A stretch of 26,616 nucleotides of DNA from Limousia pullorum (GCA_018714545.1 DVNG01000035.1:1-26616), one strand, 5' to 3'; shown: positions 16,490 to 25,149, numbered from the stretch's first letter. Notes: generated from the sequence alone by a model not told the origin. A program made the numbers and translations.

Positions 16490-17436
16490 AAATCAGTATT
16501 GTAATGCCGGTTTATAACGTCAGCGAATATCTGCCTAAAGCCATCGACTCAGTTTTAAAGCAGACCTTTAAGGACTTTGAACTGCTGTTGATTGACGACG
16601 GCTCTAAAGACGATTCAGGCAAAATATGCGATGAATACGCAAAAAAAGATTCAAGAATAACCGTATTCCACAAGGAAAACGGCGGACTTAGTTCCGCAAG
16701 AAACTACGGTATAGAACACGCAAAGGCGGAGTTTATAGGATTTATAGACAGCGATGACTTTATCAGCGAAAATATGTATGAGCGACTTTATGAGGCGATT
16801 ACTTCAAATTCAGCCGATATGTCAATGTGCAGAGTGCTGGACTGTTACGGCGGGGTTATTCCAAAGTTTGAATCTTCCGACAAGGTGGAGGTTTACACAA
16901 GGGAAGAGGCAATGAAGGAAATTTTGATTGCCGAAAAAGCCAGCGTATGGGCTGTAAATAAGCTATATAAAAAGAGCCTTTTTGATAATGTGCGCTATCC
17001 TGTGGGGAAAATAACAGAGGATGGATTTGTTATTTTGGACCTGCTTTCACAGTGCAGCCGTGTTGTCCTTGTAAATGATGCGGTTTATTATTATATTCAC
17101 AGGGAAAACAGTATCACCACCACAAAATTCAGCGCTAAAAACTATAACACCATAGAAGCTTGGGAGAGAAACTATGAGATTGTAAAGGAAAACTTCCCTT
17201 CCGTTGAATACGAAGCTAAAATGCGTGTTATCTGGGCGTATTTTAATGTTCTTGATAAGATGATTGATTTGAGCGATCCGGAGGATATTAAAAAGCGCCG
17301 TGAGATTATAAAATATATACGCAGTAATTTTTCTTTTATTATGAAATGTCCGTATTTCCATAAAAGCAGAAAGCTTTCAACTGTGGTTCTTATGGTCAGC
17401 GGCGGACTTTACAGAAAGCTTATTGCTTTTAAATAA
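16486..17436 (+). CDS. Glycosyltransferase family 2
   Basis: 316 residues. The ATG at 16486 overlaps the preceding stop (ATGA) and has AGAGGTGG just upstream; an earlier in-frame start at 16408 would overlap the GT4 gene by 80 bases. GT-A motifs: ISIVMPVYNVSEYL (3-16), LLIDDGSKDDS (34-44), ENGGLSSARNYG (64-75) and metal-binding DSDD (88-91). The C-terminal half matches capsule GT2 enzymes of the EpsJ/WaaV-like group. It extends the lipid-linked repeat unit; donor sugar unknown. It is the third cytoplasmic glycosyltransferase of the cluster, so with the priming sugar the backbone is probably about four residues. Confidence 0.9.
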   Translation: MKISIVMPVYNVSEYLPKAIDSVLKQTFKDFELLLIDDGSKDDSGKICDEYAKKDSRITVFHKENGGLSSARNYGIEHAKAEFIGFIDSDDFISENMYERLYEAITSNSADMSMCRVLDCYGGVIPKFESSDKVEVYTREEAMKEILIAEKASVWAVNKLYKKSLFDNVRYPVGKITEDGFVILDLLSQCSRVVLVNDAVYYYIHRENSITTTKFSAKNYNTIEAWERNYEIVKENFPSVEYEAKMRVIWAYFNVLDKMIDLSDPEDIKKRREIIKYIRSNFSFIMKCPYFHKSRKLSTVVLMVSGGLYRKLIAFK

Positions 17437-17467
17437 GAAGTAAACCGATAGAGAAATGAGGTTAAAT

Positions 17468-18301
17468 ATGGGTCAGGAAGTAAATCAGGAGCTTAAACAG
17501 TTACAGGAACAGCTTGCTGATGTATTGGAACAGATGATTGCTGTATGCAAACGCCATAATATAGATTACTACATGGCATGGGGCAGCTGTCTTGGCGCAG
17601 TTCGTCACAATAATTTTATTCCCTGGGACGACGATATAGATGTTTACATCCCTTATTCACAGCTTGATAAGTTTAAAGAATACTGTTTAAAGGAGCTGCC
17701 AAAGGATTATTTTTATCAGGATATGGAAACAGACCCCAATTATTTCCTGGTATATCCTAAGGTGAGAAAGACGTCTACAACCTCCATGAATAAAAAGGAC
17801 AGCGACATCCCTATGAACTGGGGAATAGGAATTGATATTTTCCCTCTCTTTGATGCACAGCTGCCTGAAAAAACAGAAAAAATCCAGAAAAGAGTTACCC
17901 TTTTAAGAAGAATGGGATATTTGCCCTACTATGCAATAAAAAAGGAGGGCATCTATCAAAAGGTGATGGCTGTTTTCTATGGTATAGCAGGAAGAAAGAG
18001 AAAAAACCGCTGGTGCAAAAAGCTTTTGGACAGCTTTCAGACCACAGGCGATTATTATATGGATATGGAGGGGGACAAGGTTATGTTTCACCCCAAGGAG
18101 TGGTTTACTCCCGGATGTGAAAAGCCTTTCGGTTCTCTTACCGTAAAAGTTATGAACGGTTATGACGGATATCTGACGAATGTATACGGCAGTGATTATA
18201 TGGTTGTGCCGAAAAAAGGCTCTGCCGCTTACTATTCACACGATGGCGTCATTATTGACTGTGAGAAATCATACAAAAATTATTTGACACAGAAGGAATG
18301 A
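17468..18301 (+). CDS. licD: LicD-family phospho-group transferase (first copy)
   Basis: 277 residues from the ATG at 17468, which has TGAGG (17457-17461) 6 bases upstream; the ATG at 17456 sits on that site. The LicD nucleotidyltransferase-like core is clear: GSCLGAVRH (39-47) and IPWDDDIDV (51-59), with metal-binding aspartates. The family transfers phosphocholine (LicD) or, in the fukutin/FKRP branch, ribitol 5-phosphate from CDP-activated donors. With tarI and tarJ in the same operon and no choline kinase or LicC here, ribitol phosphate is the more likely group (inference). The 31-base gap before it has no terminator. Its stop overlaps the lipoprotein start (ATGA at 18298). Confidence 0.9.
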   Translation: MGQEVNQELKQLQEQLADVLEQMIAVCKRHNIDYYMAWGSCLGAVRHNNFIPWDDDIDVYIPYSQLDKFKEYCLKELPKDYFYQDMETDPNYFLVYPKVRKTSTTSMNKKDSDIPMNWGIGIDIFPLFDAQLPEKTEKIQKRVTLLRRMGYLPYYAIKKEGIYQKVMAVFYGIAGRKRKNRWCKKLLDSFQTTGDYYMDMEGDKVMFHPKEWFTPGCEKPFGSLTVKVMNGYDGYLTNVYGSDYMVVPKKGSAAYYSHDGVIIDCEKSYKNYLTQKE

Positions 18302-19149
18302 TTTATTTGAAGAAAATCTCTTTATTGTTAGCTTTTACAATGATTTTATTCTGTTTCACGGGCTGTCAGAGCCAGGAAAACACCTCCTTAAAACGTGAAA
18401 GACAAAAGCCAAAAGCCGCAAGCGTTGCTTTTTCTTCCGCTATTGAGGAAACAGAGGACGGAGTAAACGTTGTATATCTCGGTGTTGGTGTTGATAAGGA
18501 CGGTAAGATTACCTATCTTTCAATCAACCGCAATGAATTTAAGGGCGATGATACAAATGTCATGTCCGTAAAGGAACAGGGCGAGTCCTATGGCTTGTGC
18601 TATGAGGGTTACAAGGGCGACTGGAGAGACCAGATGGAGGCCTTTGAGGATTACGCAATAGGAAAGTCCATGACAATAGACCAGCTTCTCGAAACAGAAC
18701 TGGATGAAAACGGTGTTCCGGTTGAGGACAGCGACTTGTTTGCCGCATGTGAGATTGACCTGCGCCTTGCAATGGAAGCTCTTGAAAGCGCAAAGGGTAA
18801 AATGCAGAAGATGGATGTATACAGTCCTGTTATTTCTCAGTATGTATACCGTACAGAGGACGGCTTCGAGCTGAGCATTATGCTGAATATCAAGGACCAG
18901 TATGAGAAAATAAAATATGTTGAAATAGAGCAGTACGATATAATCGGAAACGAAGCTATAAGAAAAAATGAGGAAGAGATTGAAAAGCTGGAAGATGGAA
19001 TTTTGGGACTTACAAACTATGAGGTCTGCCATCTTGAAACCTATGACGCAGGCGATGGAATACACAACTCACTTCCTATGGAAAACAGCTTTTTGGAAGA
19101 TATTTCAATAAATATAGGTTTCTTAAAAGAGATGTATAGAAAAATATAG
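18298..19149 (+). CDS. Secreted lipoprotein of unknown role in the polysaccharide operon
   Basis: 283 residues. A lysine-plus-hydrophobic signal peptide ends in the lipobox FTGC with the lipidated cysteine at 23. The mature part has a segment (about 55-165) with the pattern VDKDGKI...KEQGESYGLCYEG...W..Q.EAFEDYAIGK, which resembles small clostridial lipoproteins with an E-x-YGM-type motif and W..Q..A...Y..GK, sometimes annotated as FMN-binding-like. A second domain (about 180-283) follows. It is coupled to licD by ATGA and followed 11 bases later by wzy, so it belongs to the polysaccharide unit and probably acts outside the membrane. No enzyme function can be assigned. Confidence 0.75.
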   Translation: MIYLKKISLLLAFTMILFCFTGCQSQENTSLKRERQKPKAASVAFSSAIEETEDGVNVVYLGVGVDKDGKITYLSINRNEFKGDDTNVMSVKEQGESYGLCYEGYKGDWRDQMEAFEDYAIGKSMTIDQLLETELDENGVPVEDSDLFAACEIDLRLAMEALESAKGKMQKMDVYSPVISQYVYRTEDGFELSIMLNIKDQYEKIKYVEIEQYDIIGNEAIRKNEEEIEKLEDGILGLTNYEVCHLETYDAGDGIHNSLPMENSFLEDISINIGFLKEMYRKI

Positions 19150-19160
19150 GTGGATAACAT

Positions 19161-20642
19161 ATGGACAAACTGAATTTAAAAAAATATTTTTCAAAGTCCG
19201 GTGTGATATTCTCAGCTGTATATCTGATACTTTTAGGCACATATTGGTATTTTTCAACTACAGATTTATATAATGTATTGCTTTGCAATTTGCTTTTGAT
19301 TTTTGCGTGCAATATAGTTTACGGAGCAGTAAATTACAAAAAGAGAGTGATGTTCCTCTTATTTAATGTAATGATTTTTATGTTTCTGCTTTCAAGACCC
19401 ACTATTTACATGCTAAGACAATCTGCATGGTACAATATATTCGGGCCTACCACAAACATAACAGCCTTAAACTGTATTTTGTTCAGTATGGTTGCATTGC
19501 TTTTGGGAACTGTAGCTGCCGAAAAATTATTTCCACGTTTACGCCGAAAAGAGAAAAAAGCAAGAAATAAGCTTCCTAAGATAGACTTAAAGGTTATGGG
19601 TATTATAACCTTTGTGGTTATGGTTGGCTGTTTGCTCTGTTTTGGTATAAAAGAGCTGGACGCCCTGCTGTTTATGAGAGGAAAAGCCTACGAGGCGTAT
19701 TATTCTGAATATCAGCCGAGAGTTCCTTATATAATCAATCTGGTTGCCGGATTTTACGATTTCAGCGTGTTTGCATTTTTGGCAACAAAACCAAACAAGA
19801 AGATAAGCTATGTGGTTTTGGGAGCATATGTGCTGTCCGGTATTCCAATGCTTATTATCGGACTTAGAAATCCGTTTATGCTGAAAGCAGTTTTTGCCTT
19901 TGTGTACTTTGTAATACGCAACAGAGAGCGTCTGCCAAAGGGCAAAAAGTGGATTGGAAAGATTGAAAAAGCTATGATAATAATCGCCATTCCTGTGGTT
20001 ATTTTGGGAATGGGTGTTATGAATTACCTGCGTTCCGGAGAGGCTGTTGACTTAAACCCCTCAGAAATTGCAGTAGACTTTTTGTTTAAGCAGGGTACAA
20101 CCTACGACACTGTGCTTCAGGGAATAGCCTATGAGGACTGGATTCCCGGTGAGCCGAGATACTTTTCTTTCGGCCCTCTTTACGATAATTATGTATACGG
20201 TAAACTGGGCAACATTGTTTTGGGAACAGACCCGGACTATATCGGTTCAGGAAACTGCTTTAGAAGTGCCTATAACAGTCACAGCTTTGCCCACGCCATA
20301 TCCTATGTGGTTCAGGGAAGCAGTTACCTTGCCGGAGAAGGAAGAGGAACATCCTATGTGGTGGAAAATTATGTGGACTTCGGGTATTTCGGAGTGTTTA
20401 TAATAAGTTTCCTATTAGGTATGTTTATAGCCTTCCTATGGAATTTATTCGGGCGTTTTTGGCTTTTGAATACTGTCATACTTGGAGTTTTTGCAAGCCT
20501 GCCTCTAATGCCCAGAGAAACAACGCTGTACGCCTTTATGGATGTGCTGGATTACCATTTCTTTGTGTTTATAATCGGCATTGTGGTGTTGTACGGCGCA
20601 GTTATGCTTTTAAAAAAGAAATTAAAAAAACAGACGGACTGA
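19161..20642 (+). CDS. wzy: Repeat-unit polymerase Wzy
   Basis: 493 residues, about 12 predicted membrane helices and a large extracytoplasmic loop in the second half (about 290-400). GLRNPFMLKAVFAFVY near 234-249 and GEGRGTSYVVENYVDFGYFG near 393-412 match the O-antigen polysaccharide polymerase Wzy pattern. It joins flipped repeat units into the polymer on the outer face. AGGTGG lies just before the ATG at 19161. Wzy proteins diverge strongly, so assignment rests on topology, these segments and location. Confidence 0.85.
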   Translation: MDKLNLKKYFSKSGVIFSAVYLILLGTYWYFSTTDLYNVLLCNLLLIFACNIVYGAVNYKKRVMFLLFNVMIFMFLLSRPTIYMLRQSAWYNIFGPTTNITALNCILFSMVALLLGTVAAEKLFPRLRRKEKKARNKLPKIDLKVMGIITFVVMVGCLLCFGIKELDALLFMRGKAYEAYYSEYQPRVPYIINLVAGFYDFSVFAFLATKPNKKISYVVLGAYVLSGIPMLIIGLRNPFMLKAVFAFVYFVIRNRERLPKGKKWIGKIEKAMIIIAIPVVILGMGVMNYLRSGEAVDLNPSEIAVDFLFKQGTTYDTVLQGIAYEDWIPGEPRYFSFGPLYDNYVYGKLGNIVLGTDPDYIGSGNCFRSAYNSHSFAHAISYVVQGSSYLAGEGRGTSYVVENYVDFGYFGVFIISFLLGMFIAFLWNLFGRFWLLNTVILGVFASLPLMPRETTLYAFMDVLDYHFFVFIIGIVVLYGAVMLLKKKLKKQTD

Positions 20643-20728
20643 AAATCATAAATAACGAATAGGGTATTAAATAAAAAAGCAGAAGCCTTGCGGTTTACCT
20701 GTAGGGCTTTTACAGGAGGAGAGCTGAA
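20643..20728 (+). promoter_or_regulatory. Intra-operon gap with weak hairpins before the second licD
   Basis: The widest gap inside the operon after the one before the aminotransferase is 86 bases. CCTGTA (20698-20703) pairs with TACAGG (20711-20716), whose last three bases start the ribosome binding site AGGAGG (20714-20719). An overlapping AAGCC/GGCTT stem ends in TTTT. Either could tune translation or partial termination before licD2; neither is strong. Confidence 0.3.
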
Positions 20729-21592
20729 ATGGGCGAGATTTCTTTACGTGAGCTTCAAAACAAAAGCCTTGAAATCGCTTTGTATTTTAAGGATTTTTGC
20801 AACGAGCACGGTCTTTTGTTTTACATGTGCGGAGGATGCTGTATAGGTTCCCTGCGCCATAAGGGTTTTATTCCGTGGGACGACGACGTGGATGTTTTCA
20901 TGCCTAGAGATGATTATGAAAAGCTCAAGGAGCTTTGGCCCAAATACGCAAATACGGAAAAATATGCCTGCGTTTATGCGGACAAAAACCGTGTTGACGG
21001 AAACCTGTTTGTAACAATCCGTGACAATGAAACCACAGCCATTAAGCCCTATCAGGTGGACATGGATATAAGCCACGGCGTTGCGCTGGATGTGCTTCCC
21101 CTTGACGGATGGCCTGACGGAAAAATGAAAAGAAAAATGCAGGTGTTCTGGGCTCTTGTTTATTCTCTTTACTGCGCACAGACAGTGCCTGTAAATCACG
21201 GAAAGGCTGTTTCAGTTGCAGGTAAAATTGCTTTGACGCTTGTGCCTTCCAAAAAGCTGCGCTACAAGCTTTGGAAGCTTGCGGAACGCAAAATGACAAA
21301 ATACCCTATAAAGGAATGTAATTACATTACAGAGCTTTGTTCAGGCCCTTATTACATGAAAAAACAATATCCCCGTGAAGCTTTTGACAAGGCAATTTGG
21401 GTTGATTTTGAGAATGTGAAAATGCCTATTCCTCAGGGTTACGACGTGTACCTGAGAACCGCTTTCGGCGATTATATGAAATTGCCTCCAAAGGAAAAGC
21501 AGAAGCCTCACCACGATGCGATTTTTATTGATTTGAATAACTCCTATAAAAAATATAAAGGTGTTTACTATTTAAAGAGAAAGGATGGATAA
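20729..21592 (+). CDS. licD: LicD-family phospho-group transferase (second copy)
   Basis: 287 residues. Core motifs GGCCIGSLRH (35-44) and IPWDDDVDV (48-56) align with those of the first LicD in this operon, but the rest of the two proteins is clearly diverged, so this is not a recent duplication. The upstream AGGAGG site is strong. The gene ends 3 bases before tarI starts, tying this transferase to CDP-ribitol supply. It probably moves ribitol 5-phosphate (or a related CDP-linked alcohol) to the glycan. Two LicD proteins imply two acceptor positions or two sequential transfers, as in fukutin and FKRP. Activity is inferred from family and context. Confidence 0.9.
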   Translation: MGEISLRELQNKSLEIALYFKDFCNEHGLLFYMCGGCCIGSLRHKGFIPWDDDVDVFMPRDDYEKLKELWPKYANTEKYACVYADKNRVDGNLFVTIRDNETTAIKPYQVDMDISHGVALDVLPLDGWPDGKMKRKMQVFWALVYSLYCAQTVPVNHGKAVSVAGKIALTLVPSKKLRYKLWKLAERKMTKYPIKECNYITELCSGPYYMKKQYPREAFDKAIWVDFENVKMPIPQGYDVYLRTAFGDYMKLPPKEKQKPHHDAIFIDLNNSYKKYKGVYYLKRKDG

Positions 21593-21595
21593 TAT

Positions 21596-22309
21596 ATGAT
21601 ATTCGGAGCAATACTTGCCGGCGGCGTTGGAAGCCGTATGAAAATTGCCGACAGACCAAAGCAGTTTTTGCCTTTGGGTGAAAAACCTATTCTCATTCAC
21701 ACACTTGAAAAATTCCTGCTGTGCAGCCGTTTTGAGAAGATTTATATAGGCGTTCATGAAAAATGGGTGCTGTACGCTAAGGACCTTATAAAGAAATATA
21801 TTTCCGAGCCTGAGCGAGTTGAGATTGTTGAGGGCGGAAAAGACAGAAACCTGACAATCATGAGCATTATAGACGGAATTGAAAGAGATTACGGAGCAAG
21901 CGACGACCATATCATCGTTACTCACGATTCAGTTCGTCCATTTGTAAGTATCCGTATTATTGAAGAAAATATCGATGCTGCGCTGAAGTACGGCGCATGC
22001 GATACGGTTATTCCTGCAACAGATACTATTGTTCGTTCTGACGACGGAAAATTTATCACAGAAATTCCCGAACGCAGACTTATGTATCAGGGACAGACTC
22101 CCCAGAGCTTTAATATGTCCCTGCTTAAAAACACATATAACTCCCTTTCCGATGAGCAAAAGGCAATTTTGACGGATGCCTGCAAGATTTTGGTTGTTGC
22201 AAATATTCCTGTAAGCCTTGTTCAGGGAGATGTTGCAAATATGAAGATTACTGCCATAGAGGATTACCGTGTTGCCGAAGCAATGGCAGGAGGGGAAAAG
22301 CGTGATTAA
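21596..22309 (+). CDS. tarI: Ribitol-5-phosphate cytidylyltransferase
   Basis: 237 residues of the IspD/TarI nucleotidyltransferase fold. ILAGGVGSRM (6-15) binds CTP, PKQFLPLG (21-28) supplies the conserved lysine, and HDSVRPF (110-116) is the TarI-like form of the motif that is D-AARP in IspD. With tarJ immediately downstream the role is CDP-ribitol synthesis from ribitol 5-phosphate rather than isoprenoid synthesis. The tarJ GTG start lies inside its last codons. Confidence 0.92.
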   Translation: MIFGAILAGGVGSRMKIADRPKQFLPLGEKPILIHTLEKFLLCSRFEKIYIGVHEKWVLYAKDLIKKYISEPERVEIVEGGKDRNLTIMSIIDGIERDYGASDDHIIVTHDSVRPFVSIRIIEENIDAALKYGACDTVIPATDTIVRSDDGKFITEIPERRLMYQGQTPQSFNMSLLKNTYNSLSDEQKAILTDACKILVVANIPVSLVQGDVANMKITAIEDYRVAEAMAGGEKRD

Positions 22310-23318
22310 TTCTATTTATCAGCTTGTAAGTCCTCACGTATTTTCAGTAAAATACCAGCAGATTGCAACAGAGGAAGAAAAGGTTATAGTTCGTCCAGAG
22401 TATATGGCAATATGCCATGCCGACCAGAGATATTACAGAGGACTTAGAAATGCCCGTGACTTGGCAAAGAAGCTTCCAATGGCTTTGATACACGAGTGCG
22501 CCGGCGTTGTAATAAAGGACAACAGCAACACTTTTAACGTGGGACAGAGGGTTGTTTTAATCCCAAATGTTCCCGGAGATTCCATAAAGGGAATTTATGA
22601 AAACTATGCGCCAAACAGCGGATTTTTGTCCAGCGGAAAAGACGGCTTTATGCGTGAGCTTGTGGCAATAGATCCCGACCGAGTTGTGGCATACGACAAA
22701 ATTTCACCGACAACAGCCGCCATTACGGAATTTATAAGTGTGGCTATGCACGCTGTTGCACGTTTTGAAGCTTTGGCACATGAGTACAGAGATGATATAG
22801 TTGTATTTGGCGACGGAAGCCTGGCATTTGTGGTTTCTTTGGTTTTGAAAAACGCATTTCCAAAGTCAAAGATTACAGTTGTGGGTATGACTCCTAAAAA
22901 GCTTGATTTGTTCGGTTTTGTTGACAACACCTACCTTGCAAACGAGCTTCCGGAAAATTACCGCTGTGACCACGCCTTTGAGTGCTGCGGAGGAGAGGGC
23001 AGTCAGTCCGCTATCTCCGATATAATCGCCCATATCCGTCCTCAGGGTTCAATTATCCTTATGGGAGTAAGCGAAAATCCGGTTCCTATTTTTACCAGAA
23101 TGGTGCTTGAAAAGGGACTTACCATTGTTGGCAGCAGCCGCTCCGGTAGAGTGGATTTTGAAAAGGCAATAGCCATGATGTCTGACAAGGATATACAGAC
23201 AAGACTTTCTTCCATTATTCAGGAGGACGAGGCTGTATGCACTATTAAAGACATACACAGAGTTTTTGAAACAGATTTGACAACACCTTTTAAAACAGTG
23301 TTTAAATGGAATATATAA
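22302..23318 (+). CDS. tarJ: Ribulose-5-phosphate reductase (ribitol-5-phosphate dehydrogenase)
   Basis: 338 residues from a GTG at 22302, overlapping the end of tarI by 8 bases; AGGAGG (22288-22293) is 8 bases upstream. It is a zinc-dependent medium-chain dehydrogenase: zinc-site C38 in ICHADQRYY and HE at 64-65, then a Rossmann domain with VVFGDGSLAFV. It reduces D-ribulose 5-phosphate with NADPH to ribitol 5-phosphate, the substrate of TarI. It is the last gene of the operon and is followed by a strong terminator. In teichoic acid loci tarJ usually sits beside TarL/TarF-like polymerases; none is present here. Confidence 0.92.
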   Translation: MINSIYQLVSPHVFSVKYQQIATEEEKVIVRPEYMAICHADQRYYRGLRNARDLAKKLPMALIHECAGVVIKDNSNTFNVGQRVVLIPNVPGDSIKGIYENYAPNSGFLSSGKDGFMRELVAIDPDRVVAYDKISPTTAAITEFISVAMHAVARFEALAHEYRDDIVVFGDGSLAFVVSLVLKNAFPKSKITVVGMTPKKLDLFGFVDNTYLANELPENYRCDHAFECCGGEGSQSAISDIIAHIRPQGSIILMGVSENPVPIFTRMVLEKGLTIVGSSRSGRVDFEKAIAMMSDKDIQTRLSSIIQEDEAVCTIKDIHRVFETDLTTPFKTVFKWNI

Positions 23319-23320
23319 TA

Positions 23321-23357
23321 TAAAGCCGCTGTGAGTGAAGTTCTCACAGCGGCTTTA
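23321..23357 (+). terminator. Terminator of the polysaccharide operon (possibly bidirectional)
   Basis: A 15-bp stem (23321-23335 with 23343-23357, core AAAGCCGCTGTGAG) and a 7-base loop lie just after tarJ. The flanks are AT-rich on both sides, so it may also serve the convergent symporter gene. Confidence 0.8.
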
Positions 23358-23379
23358 ATATTGGGTTTATATGAATTTA

Positions 23380-24864
23380 TTAAGCAGCTTTTCCGTCGTT
23401 TGCCTCAGCCTCAAAGAAAGCCTCGCTGTTTGCAGGTTTTTTTGAAAGAAGTGTTCCGATAACACAGAAGATAAGTGAAGCAATCATTGCGGCTATTCCG
23501 CAGGCGGCTGACATTCCTGAGTCAAGACCTACAGCCTTTGAAATTATGGTCAAAACTATTGCCACAATCAAACCGCCTATCATACCGCACCATGCGCCTG
23601 TTTTGTTCATTCTCTTCCAGTAAAGTCCCAGTATATACGGTGCAAGGAATGAACCTGAAATACAGCCCCATGAGAATGACATAAGCAGAAGTATCGGCGA
23701 CTGCTGTACAGCTATCAAATAAGAGAAGAAAATAAATACAAGGCAAAGAACTCGTGTAAGCACAAGGGCTTTTTCTCTGCTCATTTTTGGGAAAATAACA
23801 GATGAGATAATGTCCATGGTTATTGAAGAGCAGGAGGTGAGTGTAATTCCCGAAAGTGTGGAAACAGATGCGGAAAGCACCAAAATAAGCACGATACCCA
23901 GCAAAACTGTTGGAAGTGACTGAACCAAAATCTGAGGAACAATCAAGTCGTGATTTCCGGAGGGAACTTCCTCAAAGAAAAGTCTTGAAAGAGAGCCAAC
24001 GAAGTATGCGCCCACTGAAATTACAAGGCAAAATGCTGTTGAAACGATGGTTCCTGTTTTAATGGACTTTTTGTCTGCAATACCGTAGAATTTGTGAACC
24101 ATCTGAGGCATTCCCCATGTTCCGAAGCTTGTAAGCATAATAAGACCGATAAGTCCTATCCAGAAGCTCGGCGTTGTGGCGTCCATTCCCGCCTCGTCCA
24201 TTTTTTCAAGGAGATTTGGAATACCCTCTGTTATTCCTCCCACCTGCTGAGAATTCATTATAAAGAAAATCATGGCGACAATTCCGCCTACCATAACTAT
24301 GCCCTGGACAAAATCGGCGGTGAGGGAAGCAAGGTATCCTCCCAAAACCAGGTATACTGCGGCGACTATGGCGATAACAGCCATTGCGGTCTGATAGTTT
24401 ATGCCCAGCACGTTTTCGCACAGGTAACTGAGTCCCGAGTAAACGGAGGCAGAGTATGGGGTCATAAATATGAATATGATAACAGCGGCGTAAACCTTCA
24501 TAGCTTTGCTGTTGTAGCGTTTTTCAAAAAGCTGAGGCATAGTTTTTATTTTCATTCTGCGTGTTACCGAGCGTGTGCGCTCTGCAAGAAGCTTCCACGC
24601 CAGCCATGCGCCGAAAATTGCATTGCCAAGTCCTATGAGAACTGCCCAGAGTCCGTAATCCCAACCGGATTTTCCTGCATAACCTATGAAAAGAACAGCG
24701 GAAAAATATGTTGTTCCATAAGCGAATGCGGATTTCCAAGGCCCCGCTTCTCTTTTTCCGACAATAAAGGAAGTGAGGTTTTTAACTTTTCGTGCGCTCA
24801 TTATGCCTATAAAAGCCATAACAGCGATGTAGATACCCAGAATTAACCAGATTACCCAATCCAT
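23380..24864 (-). CDS. Sodium:solute symporter (SSF family)
   Basis: 494 residues with about 13 membrane helices, the length and topology of SSF transporters. Family-like segments include the first helix followed by SFIVGKREAGPWKSAFAYGT, a TMPQLFEKRY loop, GGYLASLTADFVQG and VLSASVSTLSG in the helix that forms part of the sodium site. It imports a small solute by sodium cotransport; the substrate (proline, pantothenate, sugar or carboxylate) cannot be read. AAAGGGG precedes the ATG on the minus strand. It is monocistronic, convergent with the polysaccharide operon, with a strong promoter and a long palindromic operator candidate. Confidence 0.92.
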   Translation of the reverse strand: MDWVIWLILGIYIAVMAFIGIMSARKVKNLTSFIVGKREAGPWKSAFAYGTTYFSAVLFIGYAGKSGWDYGLWAVLIGLGNAIFGAWLAWKLLAERTRSVTRRMKIKTMPQLFEKRYNSKAMKVYAAVIIFIFMTPYSASVYSGLSYLCENVLGINYQTAMAVIAIVAAVYLVLGGYLASLTADFVQGIVMVGGIVAMIFFIMNSQQVGGITEGIPNLLEKMDEAGMDATTPSFWIGLIGLIMLTSFGTWGMPQMVHKFYGIADKKSIKTGTIVSTAFCLVISVGAYFVGSLSRLFFEEVPSGNHDLIVPQILVQSLPTVLLGIVLILVLSASVSTLSGITLTSCSSITMDIISSVIFPKMSREKALVLTRVLCLVFIFFSYLIAVQQSPILLLMSFSWGCISGSFLAPYILGLYWKRMNKTGAWCGMIGGLIVAIVLTIISKAVGLDSGMSAACGIAAMIASLIFCVIGTLLSKKPANSEAFFEAEANDGKAA

Positions 24865-24908
24865 AAAATCGTCCCCTTTTCTTTTAAGTGTATACTATAT
24901 CCGGTAGG

Positions 24909-24938
24909 TTTATCGATTAAAAGCTTTAAACCGATAAA
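24909..24938. promoter_or_regulatory. 30-bp near-perfect palindrome, operator candidate of the symporter gene
   Basis: 13 of 15 symmetric pairs match around the centre AAAGCTTT (24920-24927). Each half, TTTATCGATTAAA and, on the other strand, TTTATCGGTTTAAA, is itself roughly symmetric around CG, as LacI-type half-operators are. It covers about +6 to +35 of the symporter transcript, a classic repression position. Confidence 0.5.
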
Positions 24939-24949
24939 GTGATGGTGGT

Positions 24950-24978
24950 ATTTTAGCATTATTTCACCTGTTTGTCAA
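24950..24978 (-). promoter_or_regulatory. Promoter of the symporter gene
   Basis: On the minus strand TTGACA (24978-24973), a 17-base spacer, and TAAAAT (24955-24950). Near consensus. Confidence 0.8.
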
Positions 24979-25090
24979 GGGATAACTGCATATTTTTCAT
25001 AAAAAACGAGAAAAAGAGAGAAAAACTGTAAATGATATTAAAAGGAACGGGATATAGGTAAAATAAATAAAAGAAAAATATAAAAAAGGC

Positions 25091-25119
25091 TTGACAATTA
25101 TAGATAAAAAAGGTATAAT
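25091..25119 (+). promoter_or_regulatory. Consensus promoter of tRNA-Trp
   Basis: TTGACA (25091-25096), 17-base spacer, TATAAT (25114-25119): a perfect sigma-70-type promoter ending about 30 bases before the tRNA. Confidence 0.92.
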
Positions 25120-25149
25120 ATTACACGTACCGATTTTCGGGAGATAAAT

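Noticed and set aside
17468..21592. Phosphocholine decoration by the two LicD proteins
   Set aside because: Possible by family, but no choline kinase, LicC or choline transporter gene is in the operon while CDP-ribitol genes are; kept only as an alternative.
21596..22309. IspD (isoprenoid pathway) for the cytidylyltransferase
   Set aside because: The HDSVRPF motif and the overlap with tarJ fit TarI better than IspD.
24094..24846. 250-codon plus-strand open frame
   Set aside because: Antisense to the symporter gene, rich in His, Cys and Ser, with no recognisable fold or start signal.
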